The position numbers were made by a program, and so were the translations under genes. A model generated the notes under the pieces. That model was not told the origin of the DNA. It did not search any database and worked only from the letters and a program-made list of their open reading frames with translations. This document shows positions 16,868 through 26,011 of a stretch of 64,000 bases of DNA, piece after piece. The first letter of the stretch is position 1. Every line of letters begins with the position of its first letter. Source of the stretch: Shewanella electrodiphila (GTDB taxonomy: Bacteria; Pseudomonadota; Gammaproteobacteria; Enterobacterales; Shewanellaceae); NCBI RefSeq assembly GCF_023283985.1, contig NZ_JAKIKU010000009.1, forward strand, positions 62,001-126,000, in the 5' to 3' direction.

Positions 16868-17199
16868 GCTTCCTTGAATATGTCTTAATTAGCTTCGATT
16901 AAACTGTATAAACTTCATGATTAAACATAACCCATTATTTTATTAATTAGTAAAAAGTGACATAGCTTTACATTGCTTTGCATAAATGGACATGACTCTG
17001 ATTGTTTTATGTTCAAAGTTGGAATAAAAAAAGCGATAGGAGATTAATACGATTCGACATAAGCGTTTGCAGTTTGTGTGTATCTCAATTTTACAATGTA
17101 ATAAACACAAGTTTGCTTCAAAGATGGGGCAAAAAAATAACCTACTTTAAAACGAGAGAGCCCTGTATCTAGAGCTCTTCGAGAGATATCTATCGTTAT
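16868..17199. other. Intergenic region, no gene seen
   Basis: About 330 bp between the end of the hydrogenase cluster and the DUF1800 promoter. An AGAGC/GCTCT hairpin near 17157-17181 followed by a short T-run on the minus strand may end the hyp transcript. Nothing else is convincing. Confidence 0.4.
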
Positions 17200-17364
17200 T
17201 TATTTAGTTTTTTGATAAATAACAAATGCTACGATTGCAACCAGTGTAATGGCAGGTGCTAGTTCATATAAATGATGAAATAAGCCCATACCACCATGAC
17301 CTTCATGGGCAAAAACAGCCGTCGGTGCAGTCGCGAATAATAGAGCAATTAATTTAGTGTTCAT
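17200..17364 (-). CDS. 54-residue His-rich membrane peptide at the end of the hyp operon
   Basis: A short gene on the same strand as hypA and 49 bp after it. The translation starts MNTKLIALLFATAPTAVFA, a good signal peptide or first helix. Then comes a His/Gly-rich segment (HEGHGGMGLFHHLYE), a second hydrophobic helix (LAPAITLVAIVAFVIY) and a basic tail (QKTK). AAAAGGAA lies 6 bases before the ATG, which supports translation. I do not recognise a family. The His cluster and position suggest a role in metal handling or membrane assembly for the hydrogenase, but that is inference. Confidence 0.65.
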   Translation of the reverse strand: MNTKLIALLFATAPTAVFAHEGHGGMGLFHHLYELAPAITLVAIVAFVIYQKTK

Positions 17365-17413
17365 TATTAATTTCCTTTTGTAAGAATTGATTCTAAGTAC
17401 CTAGTTTGTTTTA

Positions 17414-17758
17414 TTACGTATTCATCTCTAATTGCATCAACATCATTTCTTCACCTTCAACCACTTGAGTGTTATGACTCATACATAAAGGGCAGATAAC
17501 ATTTCGTTGTTCAAGCGTTGTTTCTTTATCACATTGCCTACATTTAATTATTAAGGGCTGTAGCTTGATGTTAAGAAAGGCTGACTTACAAATTGTTTCC
17601 AGTTTAAAAGTATCAAATGCACGCTGAAGTAAATCAGGCTCAACACCACTAAGAACGCCCACTTTAATATCAACCCTCACAATACTGGTGGCCTGGTTAT
17701 CTTTGGCTAACTGCTCAATTTGTTCCAATAGTGACATGACGATGGAGTATTCATGCAT
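17414..17758 (-). CDS. hypA: Hydrogenase nickel-incorporation protein HypA
   Basis: Nickel chaperone that works with HypB to load Ni into the HyaB precursor. The start at 17758 gives MHEYSIVM, placing the nickel-binding His at residue 2; the frame also allows an upstream start, but this one preserves the essential N-terminus. A zinc-ribbon follows (CRQCDKE ... CPLCMSHN). 114 residues, usual length. Its ATG overlaps the hypE stop (TAATG), so they are coupled. The 54-residue peptide gene follows. Confidence 0.95.
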   Translation of the reverse strand: MHEYSIVMSLLEQIEQLAKDNQATSIVRVDIKVGVLSGVEPDLLQRAFDTFKLETICKSAFLNIKLQPLIIKCRQCDKETTLEQRNVICPLCMSHNTQVVEGEEMMLMQLEMNT

Positions 17759-18771
17759 TAGCAAATCCTTGGCAATAATTCACCTTGAGGAATGTCTAAG
17801 TATCGACTGCTTCCCCATGGGGTGTTTAAAATGACTTTGCCATTGTGCGCGTCTGTGACATAACCAATAATACTGGCCTGATCGCAATGACAATACTGGG
17901 TCATGACTTCTAATGCTTTATCTGCTGCGGCTCGTGGCAATGCCATGATGAACGTCCCCTCATTGGCTAAATCATAGGGTTCAAAACCATATAGCTCACA
18001 TAAACCTTGCACTTCGGTCGAAACAGGAATCAATTTTTCATCGACACTAATGCCAACATTAGATGCCATTGCCCATTCATTTAATACTGCAGATAAGCCA
18101 CCACGGGTTGCATCTCTCATTGCATGAATGTCAATATTTGCTGTGATAAGTTGCTCAACAATAGGCCACAGACTTGCACAATCACTGGTTAAATCTGATT
18201 CTAAAGACAAGCTGTCACGGGCCATGAGTATTGCAGCACCGTGGCGTCCAATATCCCTTGAAACAATGATCACATCATCATTTTGAAGATTGTTGACTGA
18301 TATGCCTTGTTTGATAATTTTGCCGACACCAGAGGTATTGATGAATATGCCATCGGCGCAGCCTTTAGGGACGACTTTGGTGTCACCGCAAACAATATGA
18401 GCGCCACTTTGCTGCATTTCTTCAGCCATGCTGGTCACAATGGTTTGCAGATCCTTTATGGCAAAACCTTCTTCAATAATAAAACTACAACTTAAATATT
18501 CAGGCAGTGCGCCCATCATGGCAAGATCATTCACTGTTCCAGCTATGGCTAGTTTTCCAATATTGCCACCAGCAAAAAATAAAGGGTCGACAGTAAAAGA
18601 ATCAGTAGTAAAAGCCGTTGTGCCTGATAGTTGTAACTGAGCTGAGTCTTCTTGAGATGTCAGAATTGGATTCGCAAACGCAGTAAAGAACATATCGTTA
18701 ATCAATGCATTCATTTCTTTGCCACCACCGCCATGACTAAGTTGTATTTGTTCGAACTTTTTATTAAGCAT
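17758..18771 (-). CDS. hypE: Hydrogenase expression/formation protein HypE
   Basis: Dehydrates the thiocarboxamide on its own C-terminal cysteine to a thiocyanate, donating CN for the Fe(CN)2CO centre. The C-terminus is the canonical PRIC. The N-terminus LSHGGGGKEMNALI and the ATP-binding FTTDSFTVDPLFFAGGNIG are typical of the PurM-like fold. Start chosen at ATG 18771 (MLNKKFEQ, 337 residues), which overlaps the hypD stop by 8 bases; the frame extends 10 codons further upstream but without a ribosome site. It accepts carbamoyl from HypF. Confidence 0.95.
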   Translation of the reverse strand: MLNKKFEQIQLSHGGGGKEMNALINDMFFTAFANPILTSQEDSAQLQLSGTTAFTTDSFTVDPLFFAGGNIGKLAIAGTVNDLAMMGALPEYLSCSFIIEEGFAIKDLQTIVTSMAEEMQQSGAHIVCGDTKVVPKGCADGIFINTSGVGKIIKQGISVNNLQNDDVIIVSRDIGRHGAAILMARDSLSLESDLTSDCASLWPIVEQLITANIDIHAMRDATRGGLSAVLNEWAMASNVGISVDEKLIPVSTEVQGLCELYGFEPYDLANEGTFIMALPRAAADKALEVMTQYCHCDQASIIGYVTDAHNGKVILNTPWGSSRYLDIPQGELLPRIC

Positions 18772-19885
18772 GAGATACCCCAGCATATCGATAATAAGCA
18801 TTACAAGCGCCTTCAGAGCTCACCATACAGCTACCTAATGGAGTTTCAGGAGTACAGCCACGCCCAAATACTTTGCAATCAGGTGGATTAGCTATGCCCC
18901 GTAAAATATCACCACATTGACATGCTTTATGATCGTTGATTTCTTCTGTAGGCAGCACTGTTGAATAAATAATTTCAGCATCGCGATGGGAAAATTCATC
19001 TTTAAGACGTAAAGCCGAATTGGGAATGGGGCCTAGTCCTCGCCACCTAAAACTGTCTCGTAAGGTCAAATATTTGTTGATTAACTGTTGAGCTGCAAGA
19101 TTGCCGTCTTCAGTCACTGCTCGGCTATATTGAATATCCAGCTCAGCAATTTGGGCATGTTTTTGTTTAACGATACGTAAAATTGATTCCATAACATCAA
19201 CTGGTTCAAACCCTGATACAACAAGCGGTGTTTGATATTGCTTTACTGCAGGTCGATATACTTTAGCGCCACTAATGACACTGACATGAGCAGGTCCGAT
19301 AAAAGCATTAACCTTACACTTTGTATCAGCCATGACAGTGTCAATGGCGGGTGGAACAAGCACATGGTTGATGTGAAACAAAAGGTTTTCAATGTTTTGT
19401 TTCTCTGCTTGATCAATTAATACTGCAGTCATAGGGGTAGATGTTTCAAAACCAATAGCAAAGAAAATGACTTTTTTATTCGGATTCTCTTTGGCAATCG
19501 TGATCGCATCTAAGGGATCATAAAGCGGTCTAATATCTGCGCCTTTAGCCCGAAATTTAGCCAGGTTCCCCTTAGACCCTGGTACTCTAATCATGTCACC
19601 TAATGTCAGTAAAATCGTATTGGGTAACTGGGCAAGGGCAGCGGCGTGGTCTATTCGCTCTTTTGGCATAATACAAACAGGACAACCAGGGCCGTGAATA
19701 AATTTGATGTTTGCAGGTAGTAGTTGGTTCAAACCATATTTCATTATCGTATGAGTATGCCCCCCACAAACTTCCATGATATTAATATCCGTTTCGATTT
19801 TACTTGCGATTTTTTTTATCGATTGCGACAAAGCTCTTATAGTTTCAGGGTTTCTGAACTGCTGGTATAAATCAGAGAGTTTCAT
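18764..19885 (-). CDS. hypD: Hydrogenase formation protein HypD
   Basis: Iron-sulfur scaffold on which, with HypC, the Fe(CN)2CO unit is built. Conserved cysteines are seen in EVCGGHTHT and GPGCPVCIMP, together with the [4Fe-4S] region near the C-terminus (CQCGDILRG, DCKVFGRGC, LGSCMVSSEGACNAYYRY). GFETSTP is also conserved. 373 residues, normal length. The ATG overlaps the hypC stop by one base (TAATG) and the end overlaps hypE by 8, so translation is tightly coupled. Confidence 0.96.
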   Translation of the reverse strand: MKLSDLYQQFRNPETIRALSQSIKKIASKIETDINIMEVCGGHTHTIMKYGLNQLLPANIKFIHGPGCPVCIMPKERIDHAAALAQLPNTILLTLGDMIRVPGSKGNLAKFRAKGADIRPLYDPLDAITIAKENPNKKVIFFAIGFETSTPMTAVLIDQAEKQNIENLLFHINHVLVPPAIDTVMADTKCKVNAFIGPAHVSVISGAKVYRPAVKQYQTPLVVSGFEPVDVMESILRIVKQKHAQIAELDIQYSRAVTEDGNLAAQQLINKYLTLRDSFRWRGLGPIPNSALRLKDEFSHRDAEIIYSTVLPTEEINDHKACQCGDILRGIANPPDCKVFGRGCTPETPLGSCMVSSEGACNAYYRYAGVSHA

Positions 19886-20127
19886 TAGGCTTGCTCCTCA
19901 AGGGCTAGCTTTTCAACTATCTCTTTGTAGAGTGCTAAACTTAAGTTGGCTTCTGTTTCATCAATTTTATTCATCACGAAACCAATATGGATAAGAACAA
20001 AATCTCCAATTGCTAATGGTTCCGTCATTAAATGAGCACTGACACGTCGCTTAACACCTAATGTATTAACGGTTACGCTTGCATCATCATGTAATTCAGT
20101 CACTTGTGAAGGAACAGATAAGCACAT
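19885..20127 (-). CDS. hypC: Hydrogenase chaperone HypC/HybG family
   Basis: Small chaperone that binds HypD and delivers the iron centre to the large subunit. It begins MCLSVPSQV, with the essential Cys2 exposed after Met removal; the GDFVLIHIGFVMNKID segment is typical. 80 residues. GAGGA lies 8 bases before the ATG inside the end of hypB. Confidence 0.95.
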   Translation of the reverse strand: MCLSVPSQVTELHDDASVTVNTLGVKRRVSAHLMTEPLAIGDFVLIHIGFVMNKIDETEANLSLALYKEIVEKLALEEQA

Positions 20128-20128
20128 A

Positions 20129-20845
20129 TTACAATTCCTCTTGATGTTTAAGGATCCACTGAGCCACAGCCGTAATCGACTGTTGATCTTTTACTGAAAC
20201 AGGCATTAAAGTGACATTAGGGTTTAATTTTTCGAGTTGTTTACGACACTCAACTAAGGAAAAGTTAAAGTGCTCTACTAAATCCATTTTAGTTATCAGG
20301 ACTAGATCTGCTCGGCGGAACATGACGGGGTATTTTTCAATTTTGTCATCACCTTCAGGTACAGATAATAAGACGATGTTGTGGTGGGTACCTACATCAT
20401 AACTGGCGGGACACACCAAATTACCGACATTTTCTACAAAACAAACATCGATAGGCTTTAGATCGATATGGTGTAATGCTTGATGCACCATGAAAGCGTC
20501 TAAATGACATGCCGAACCCGTTTGAACTTGGTATGCCTCAATTCCTTTAGCTATTAATCTGTCAGCGTCCCTTGAGGTTTCAAGATCGCCTTCGATCACC
20601 GCATATTTTTTAGGTAAGTATTTATGTAAGTGCTCAAGTAGGGTTGTTTTACCGCTCCCTGGACTACTCATGAGATTGAAAGCTGTCACTTTATTCGCTT
20701 CAAAGTGCTGTCGATTATGTTGCGCTTCGTGATCGTTCTTATCTAAGATTTTATGAATAACAGATAATGTTTTGGTGTCATTAAGCTGTGGATTCGTATG
20801 AAGGTTTGAGTGATCCGTTAATGAACATCCGCAATCTTGGCACAT
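20129..20845 (-). CDS. hypB: Hydrogenase nickel-insertion GTPase HypB
   Basis: GTPase that with HypA drives Ni insertion. The N-terminus MCQDCGCSL holds the CxxCGC nickel site. The P-loop is SSPGSGKTTLLEH, the metal switch region is EGDLETSRDADR and the guanine-specificity motif is TKMDL. There is no long His-rich stretch, so nickel storage is unlikely. AAAGGAG lies 7 bases before the ATG. It is the first gene of hypBCDEA, with a 119-bp gap to hypF that carries an FNR-like site and a possible promoter. Confidence 0.95.
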   Translation of the reverse strand: MCQDCGCSLTDHSNLHTNPQLNDTKTLSVIHKILDKNDHEAQHNRQHFEANKVTAFNLMSSPGSGKTTLLEHLHKYLPKKYAVIEGDLETSRDADRLIAKGIEAYQVQTGSACHLDAFMVHQALHHIDLKPIDVCFVENVGNLVCPASYDVGTHHNIVLLSVPEGDDKIEKYPVMFRRADLVLITKMDLVEHFNFSLVECRKQLEKLNPNVTLMPVSVKDQQSITAVAQWILKHQEEL

Positions 20846-20929
20846 ACTTTAACTCCTTTAAAAACCCTATTAACCATTGTCGTACTGGTTATTGTTTATT
20901 CAATATTAACTCGTCATTCATTTGATACT

Positions 20930-20943
20930 TTGATTAACATCAG
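20930..20943 (-). promoter_or_regulatory. FNR/EtrA-type site upstream of hypB
   Basis: TTGATTAACATCAG matches the FNR consensus TTGAT-N4-ATCAA at 9 of 10 positions. A TAATAT (-10-like) hexamer on the minus strand at 20903-20908 puts a start near 20897 and the site centre about 40 bases upstream of it, the class II activator position. It lies in the only sizeable gap of the maturation genes. Confidence 0.6.
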
Positions 20944-20964
20944 TAAATCGAAACTCTTTAGACT

Positions 20965-23445
20965 CTAATGCTGGGTTTGTGATTTGTTCAGTTGTTGGTA
21001 GGCATACCAAATTTGTCCTAATGAAATGCCTGCATCATTTATGGGAACCAATTTGCTTGGTAACACCTTATCTAGTGAATAATTAAAATGACGATTTAGA
21101 TGTTGTAAGGTCATTTCATATAACAATTTATTTTGAAAAACACCGCCACATAAAATCAGCTTATAACTCGGGTATAGCTTTGCCATGTAGCAAACAACTT
21201 GGCTTAAACTTTCGATAAACTCTAAACACAATTGGTTAGTCACGCCTGGCAGGTCGTTGCTATTTTTTGTGTTTATTAAACGTGTGATTAACTGATAGAT
21301 AAGTTGTGAAGGTTCAAAAATTGGAATACTTTTTGTTTCAATATTGGTATTGGTATTGGTATTGGTACTGGTGAGGGGAGTTACATCATTAATAAGATCC
21401 TCATTTGAGATTATCGACAACTTACCTGAGGTCGATGGGGCACTGATTAGATTGTTAGCGTCATTATATAGTTCTGTTTCAATAGCCATATTTGCGTGAG
21501 TGCTTATCAGCATTCCAGCTTGTGCTTCAAAATCATTTTCTATGATAAGGTTCAGGGCAACTGCAACAGCATCGAAAATACGTCCTACCGAGCGGCACTC
21601 AATACAAGCGCTGTTATTAAGCCACATGTTGTGAAGATTATTGACTGTTGATTTATCCATTTGCTGTATGGCATTAATCGGCAATGTCATGATTTCATCA
21701 ACAGACATGGTGTCGAATAACAAGGCTAACAGAATACGTACTGGTTGCTTTATCGCTTGCTCACCGCCTATCAGTTTAAATGATCTAAAGTGCGCTTTAA
21801 CTTCAAAATTATGCGCATCTGCAAGCATACATTCGCTGCCCCATAATTGGTTGTCATCTCCAAGCCCTGTGCCATCAAAGCTAAATGCTAAGACTTGTTT
21901 ATCATAATTGTTGGTAGCTAGAACACTCAATACGTGAGCATAGTGATGCTGAACATTGGCAAGCGGGAGTTTTTGTTCATTGGCCTGTGACTTAGCCCAT
22001 TGTGACGATGTATATTCTGGGTGCTTATCAGCGATGATTTGTTCTGGTGTAAATTGATAAAGGCGGCGAAAAGTATTGATTGTTTGCTCGAAATATTGAT
22101 TAGTTTCTAGATTATGTAAGTCACCAATATGTGGACTTACAAATGCATTTTCGTTAAACGCAAAACACTGGGTATTTTTCTGTTGAGCGCCAACAGCTAA
22201 TAGGTGATGCTGTAATTTATTGCTTAAAGGGATGCTAAGTGGTGCATAACCTCTTGCGAGTCGAATGACTTGGATCTTATCGTCAATGACTTGCACCACA
22301 CTGTCATCGCAGGCATTAACTATTGGCCTGTTATGATCAACAATTCCGTCTACCACCTCGCCAAGCTTTTGTTTGATTTCATTACCATCGGTAATGATAG
22401 GTAAGCCAGAAATATTAGCACTGGTTGCAACTAACGGTTTTCTAAAGGCTTCAACTAATAGATGGTGCAGTGGTGTATATGGCAGAAATATACCTAAAGT
22501 ATCAATATCAGGCGCAAGCGAAGGACTTAGGTTAATCTCCATATCACTGCGCTTTTTCATCAGTGTAATAGGATTTTCTGCTGAGCTAAGGATTTGCCAT
22601 TCTTTATGTGTACCTTCAACCATTTGACGAGCATTAGGTAAATTGGTTGCCATAACGGCTAAAGGTTTAGCTTTACGATGTTTGCGCTGACGAAGACGTT
22701 TAACTGCAACGTCATTAGTGGCATCACAAATGATATGAAACCCACCTAGTCCTTTTATGGCAATAACTTTTCCATTATTGAGTTCACTAACAATTTTGCT
22801 GATTATTTGTTGGTTGGTAAGAGCACTAAAACTGTTTGAATTAGCTGTACAGTCGATATAGTTCAGTTGTGGCCCACATTTGGGGCAACTGACCGGCTGG
22901 GCGTGATATCGTCGGTTTAAAGGATCGTTATAGGCATACGCGCATTCATCGCACATCACGAAGTTTGCCATTGATGTATTGATGCGATCGTAAGGCAGAT
23001 TGTTAATGATGCTATAACGAGGTCCGCAATTGGTGCAATTGGTAAATGGATATTGATAGTGACGGTTTTTGGGATCGCGCATTTCCAGTAAACAGTCACC
23101 ACAAACACTTTTGTCGGCAGAAATAGACACGACAGCATCATCACTACTTGTACTTGTTTCAATAACAAAGTGTTGCAGTGAGCTATCTATAGCTTCTTCT
23201 TTTATTAACAACTTGTCGATACGTGCGAGAGGTGGGGGATTGACTTTTAATTGATGTACGACCTTATTGATATCAGTATTTAAACCTTGTAAATGAATAC
23301 ACACACCTTGTTGGTTATTTAACACTGAACCCACTAAATTAGATTGAGTTGCAAGCCGGTACACAAAAGGTCTAAACCCAACCCCTTGTACGATGCCGTT
23401 TATATTTAACCTGACTTGTTGGCGATAACCACTATGTATTGTCAT
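20965..23445 (-). CDS. hypF: Carbamoyltransferase HypF
   Basis: Converts carbamoyl phosphate and ATP to carbamoyl-AMP and passes carbamoyl to HypE. Domains in order: acylphosphatase (VQGVGFRPFVYRLA, about residues 8-95), paired zinc fingers (CGDC, CTNC, CDEC, CPKC, about 108-185), a YrdC-like domain (IKGLGGFHI, about 200-390) and a Kae1-like domain (QHHYAHV, SFDGTGLGDD, LCGGVFQN). Start taken as ATG 23445 with AGGAG 6 bases upstream (826 residues). An (Asn-Thr) run in the Kae1-like domain, encoded by a hexamer repeat, makes it longer than usual. It begins just after the HypF-related gene. Confidence 0.94.
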   Translation of the reverse strand: MTIHSGYRQQVRLNINGIVQGVGFRPFVYRLATQSNLVGSVLNNQQGVCIHLQGLNTDINKVVHQLKVNPPPLARIDKLLIKEEAIDSSLQHFVIETSTSSDDAVVSISADKSVCGDCLLEMRDPKNRHYQYPFTNCTNCGPRYSIINNLPYDRINTSMANFVMCDECAYAYNDPLNRRYHAQPVSCPKCGPQLNYIDCTANSNSFSALTNQQIISKIVSELNNGKVIAIKGLGGFHIICDATNDVAVKRLRQRKHRKAKPLAVMATNLPNARQMVEGTHKEWQILSSAENPITLMKKRSDMEINLSPSLAPDIDTLGIFLPYTPLHHLLVEAFRKPLVATSANISGLPIITDGNEIKQKLGEVVDGIVDHNRPIVNACDDSVVQVIDDKIQVIRLARGYAPLSIPLSNKLQHHLLAVGAQQKNTQCFAFNENAFVSPHIGDLHNLETNQYFEQTINTFRRLYQFTPEQIIADKHPEYTSSQWAKSQANEQKLPLANVQHHYAHVLSVLATNNYDKQVLAFSFDGTGLGDDNQLWGSECMLADAHNFEVKAHFRSFKLIGGEQAIKQPVRILLALLFDTMSVDEIMTLPINAIQQMDKSTVNNLHNMWLNNSACIECRSVGRIFDAVAVALNLIIENDFEAQAGMLISTHANMAIETELYNDANNLISAPSTSGKLSIISNEDLINDVTPLTSTNTNTNTNIETKSIPIFEPSQLIYQLITRLINTKNSNDLPGVTNQLCLEFIESLSQVVCYMAKLYPSYKLILCGGVFQNKLLYEMTLQHLNRHFNYSLDKVLPSKLVPINDAGISLGQIWYAYQQLNKSQTQH
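21343..21372. repeat. Hexamer microsatellite inside hypF
   Basis: Four perfect copies and one degenerate copy of ATTGGT, encoding alternating Asn and Thr on the minus strand. A copy change would keep the frame. Confidence 0.9.
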
Positions 23446-23454
23446 CAATGGCTC

Positions 23455-25461
23455 CTATCGACGTCGTTTAGCAAGGTACAAACCACCAACAGCAATATTG
23501 GCTCCTTCTAAATCAAGTTGACGATTCACAACTAAAGGATAGTTTTTGCCAAGTCGGATACACAATCTGTTTGCCATGACTTCATAACTAAAGTCGTTTC
23601 CGGCTAACACTACCGCATCTATGCCTTGCTCTTGTTCTAAATGATCTATCCAGTTACTCAAATAGTCGGTTAACGAATCAAAAAAACCAAAGGCTAAAAT
23701 TGCAGGGTTGGCACCCGCTAATTTAAAGCTCATTAAACTTGCGAGTGTTTTACGCCAATTAATAGAACGTTTATGTAGGGCATTGTTATCTTCACTATTA
23801 ATCGCACACAGCGGAAAATCGACTCTAGGAGCATTATTGCCATGATAACTTTGAGCCAATGCGTGGAATTTGTCTGCTAACTCTTGGGCATTACAAACAG
23901 GGGCATTAGCAACAGGGGCGTGAGAAAATGGTGAACTAGGACCATTCTTTCTAACTTGTTCATCAGGTAATACTATTAACGCTGCGTATGCCATAAAGGT
24001 TTGCAAGCTATCTGTTTGAGTCCCTGAAGTTAACGTAAAATCAGTTAATAACTTGAATACTTCAGGGTAGGCTACACAATATTTGTTAAATATAGTGTTC
24101 ATATCAGAGGCGACTAACTCTTTAATTAATTGCTGACCACTTTGTGGCAGTGTAGGCATTTGTAAAAATGAACTAATTTCTCCTTGCTGATTTTGAGTAA
24201 TCACAGAGCTTGATTGACTATTTGATAAATAAATACAAGCGAGCTTTTTAAGACTAGAAGAAGCCTCTAATGAACTATTAATGCTAGTGACACAACCCGT
24301 ATTTAATAAACCAGCATGTAAAACACAAGTTGCTGCGTCTATGCCTTGTAATGGTTTATGTTGAATCAGACTGCTAGCTAATGTTTCATTTGATTCAGTA
24401 ACGGTACATTTCAACGTATTTTTTTGCCACGATACATTATATATAAGATTATCTTGAAGATATCGATTGTCATCGTGCTTTGGCATGGGGGCTTCAAAGT
24501 TTAAGTCAGTTGTCGTTTGGTTTTGAACCCACACATTATTGACCCAAGACACGCTAAGGTTATTTTGTGGCTTTTTGATATATAACCAATCAATTTGTTG
24601 TCTTTTTAATAGTGCTGCAACACGAATGAGTAACCGGCTGTCAGCGAAAGTCACATTGTAATAGCTTTCATTTAAATCTTGATTCAGTTCACTCCGGTCG
24701 ATGTTTGATTTTTTATTCGGGGCAAGCTTTAAAAAAGGTTTCTCGAAGCTAGATAAAGCAAGAGACTGGTGCTGTTTAATGATAAATGAAGATGAAATAA
24801 CAGCTGGGTGGGTAATCAACACTTGCTGTAAGGAACTTAGTTCTAAGAGATTAGGATGTAATTCTGTGGTTTGATTAGTAATGATGGGATTCAAGCTCAA
24901 ACAAAGTGAGTTATCTTGCTGGCCAATGCAAACTTCTTCACCTTGCAGTATCCTGTTGACTAGGTTTGATATATCTTGCTGATTGAAACCAATTTCATAC
25001 TGTTTAAGGTTGCGCTCACCTAAACAGTGGGGGCAAGGAACGGCTATATCTATTTCTTTATTTAAGCCTTTATATAAGTCTTTATCTGAGCTGTTATCTA
25101 AGTTCGAAATCAATGGTTCACATTCTCTGCAATAACCTTGATGGACTGCTTGGTGTTGTAAACACGTTTTAGTGCCTTTTCTTACGTCGATAGCAATGAC
25201 TTCGGCGCTTTTAAGCCAAATTGAATATAAAAATTTAGCCGCTATTTCATCAGCTAATTGGGCTAATTCAGACTGTGAAGCTTCTACTTCAATAAAGTAA
25301 GTATGTATCGGTGTGAATTGGGCATGTTGAGCGATTTGGCCATTATTAATATTATGGCCAACAGTAAAATCAAAACGGTTATCCGCGAGGTATGAATTAC
25401 AGAGATCTGCATATAAAGGAATATCGCGATGGCAAAAAAAGTTAAAACTGATTTTAGGCAT
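23455..25461 (-). CDS. HypF-related hydrogenase accessory protein (HydE-like of hydABCDE operons)
   Basis: A 668-residue soluble protein. The N-terminal third carries Cys100, CREC (111-114) and CPHC (143-146), recalling the HypF zinc fingers. The C-terminal part (AVVLAGNDFSYEVMANRLC ... LDLEGANIAVGGLYLA) resembles the last part of the HypF Kae1-like domain (LCGGVFQN ... PINDAGISLGQ). The acylphosphatase domain is missing and the middle is divergent. Position after A, B, C and the protease D mirrors HydE of Wolinella-type hydABCDE operons, whose C-terminal region is HypF-like as I recall. It overlaps hyaD by 8 bases and is followed by true hypF. Role inferred: maturation of this hydrogenase. 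It is unrelated to the radical-SAM HydE. Confidence 0.7.
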   Translation of the reverse strand: MPKISFNFFCHRDIPLYADLCNSYLADNRFDFTVGHNINNGQIAQHAQFTPIHTYFIEVEASQSELAQLADEIAAKFLYSIWLKSAEVIAIDVRKGTKTCLQHQAVHQGYCRECEPLISNLDNSSDKDLYKGLNKEIDIAVPCPHCLGERNLKQYEIGFNQQDISNLVNRILQGEEVCIGQQDNSLCLSLNPIITNQTTELHPNLLELSSLQQVLITHPAVISSSFIIKQHQSLALSSFEKPFLKLAPNKKSNIDRSELNQDLNESYYNVTFADSRLLIRVAALLKRQQIDWLYIKKPQNNLSVSWVNNVWVQNQTTTDLNFEAPMPKHDDNRYLQDNLIYNVSWQKNTLKCTVTESNETLASSLIQHKPLQGIDAATCVLHAGLLNTGCVTSINSSLEASSSLKKLACIYLSNSQSSSVITQNQQGEISSFLQMPTLPQSGQQLIKELVASDMNTIFNKYCVAYPEVFKLLTDFTLTSGTQTDSLQTFMAYAALIVLPDEQVRKNGPSSPFSHAPVANAPVCNAQELADKFHALAQSYHGNNAPRVDFPLCAINSEDNNALHKRSINWRKTLASLMSFKLAGANPAILAFGFFDSLTDYLSNWIDHLEQEQGIDAVVLAGNDFSYEVMANRLCIRLGKNYPLVVNRQLDLEGANIAVGGLYLAKRRR

Positions 25462-26008
25462 ATGCTAGTGTTCCGCGTTTATATGAATCAGGAATAAGTG
25501 CGTTAATATCGACTTCAGCTTTTTGCTGATAAGTAAACCCTTGTTCAGTAAGGTGCTTAAGCAATACTTTTTCCATAGTGGGGACCGCTGCTTGGATAGA
25601 AGGTGTCAGTCCCAACGTCATCGGTTCTATCACTGTCGGTGTAACCCCCACAACATGGGTATCAGGTCTATCGCCAACCATTTCCATCATGATAAGGGTT
25701 TGCAGCATCTCAACTTCATGAGCACTGCCTTGCCAATCGATTTCCGGTGGCGCTTGATCAAAGTTAAAAGAATATACTTCACCTGGATTAACTCCTGGAC
25801 TGTTGACAGTATCAACAACAATTAAGTTATCGTACCGACATAGAATAGGGATTAACCCTTGTGCGAGTGTGCCACCATCGAGTAAATCAATGCTGTTTGT
25901 TGGGTGGTAAAACTGATATTTCTCTTGGATATAATTAACGAAATGTACGCCGATACCTTCATCAGCGTACAGTACGTTTCCTATCCCGATGAGTAGAGTA
26001 GTAGACAA
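25454..26008 (-). CDS. hyaD: HyaD/HybD-family hydrogenase maturation endopeptidase
   Basis: Removes the C-terminal tail of HyaB after nickel insertion. Nickel-sensing ligands of the family are present: Glu17 (ADEGIGV), Asp66 (VVDTV) and His97 (GSAHEVEM). It opens LLIGIGNVLYADEG, as in HybD/HyaD. The start is TTG at 26008 with AAGGA 10 bases upstream, inside the end of hyaC; no ATG fits. 184 residues. The stop overlaps the start of the HypF-related gene by 8 bases. Confidence 0.94.
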   Translation of the reverse strand: MSTTLLIGIGNVLYADEGIGVHFVNYIQEKYQFYHPTNSIDLLDGGTLAQGLIPILCRYDNLIVVDTVNSPGVNPGEVYSFNFDQAPPEIDWQGSAHEVEMLQTLIMMEMVGDRPDTHVVGVTPTVIEPMTLGLTPSIQAAVPTMEKVLLKHLTEQGFTYQQKAEVDINALIPDSYKRGTLAYA

Positions 26009-26011
26009 GGC

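Noticed and set aside
21343..21372. hypF hexamer as a phase-variation switch
   Set aside because: A six-base unit keeps the reading frame, so it cannot switch the gene off.
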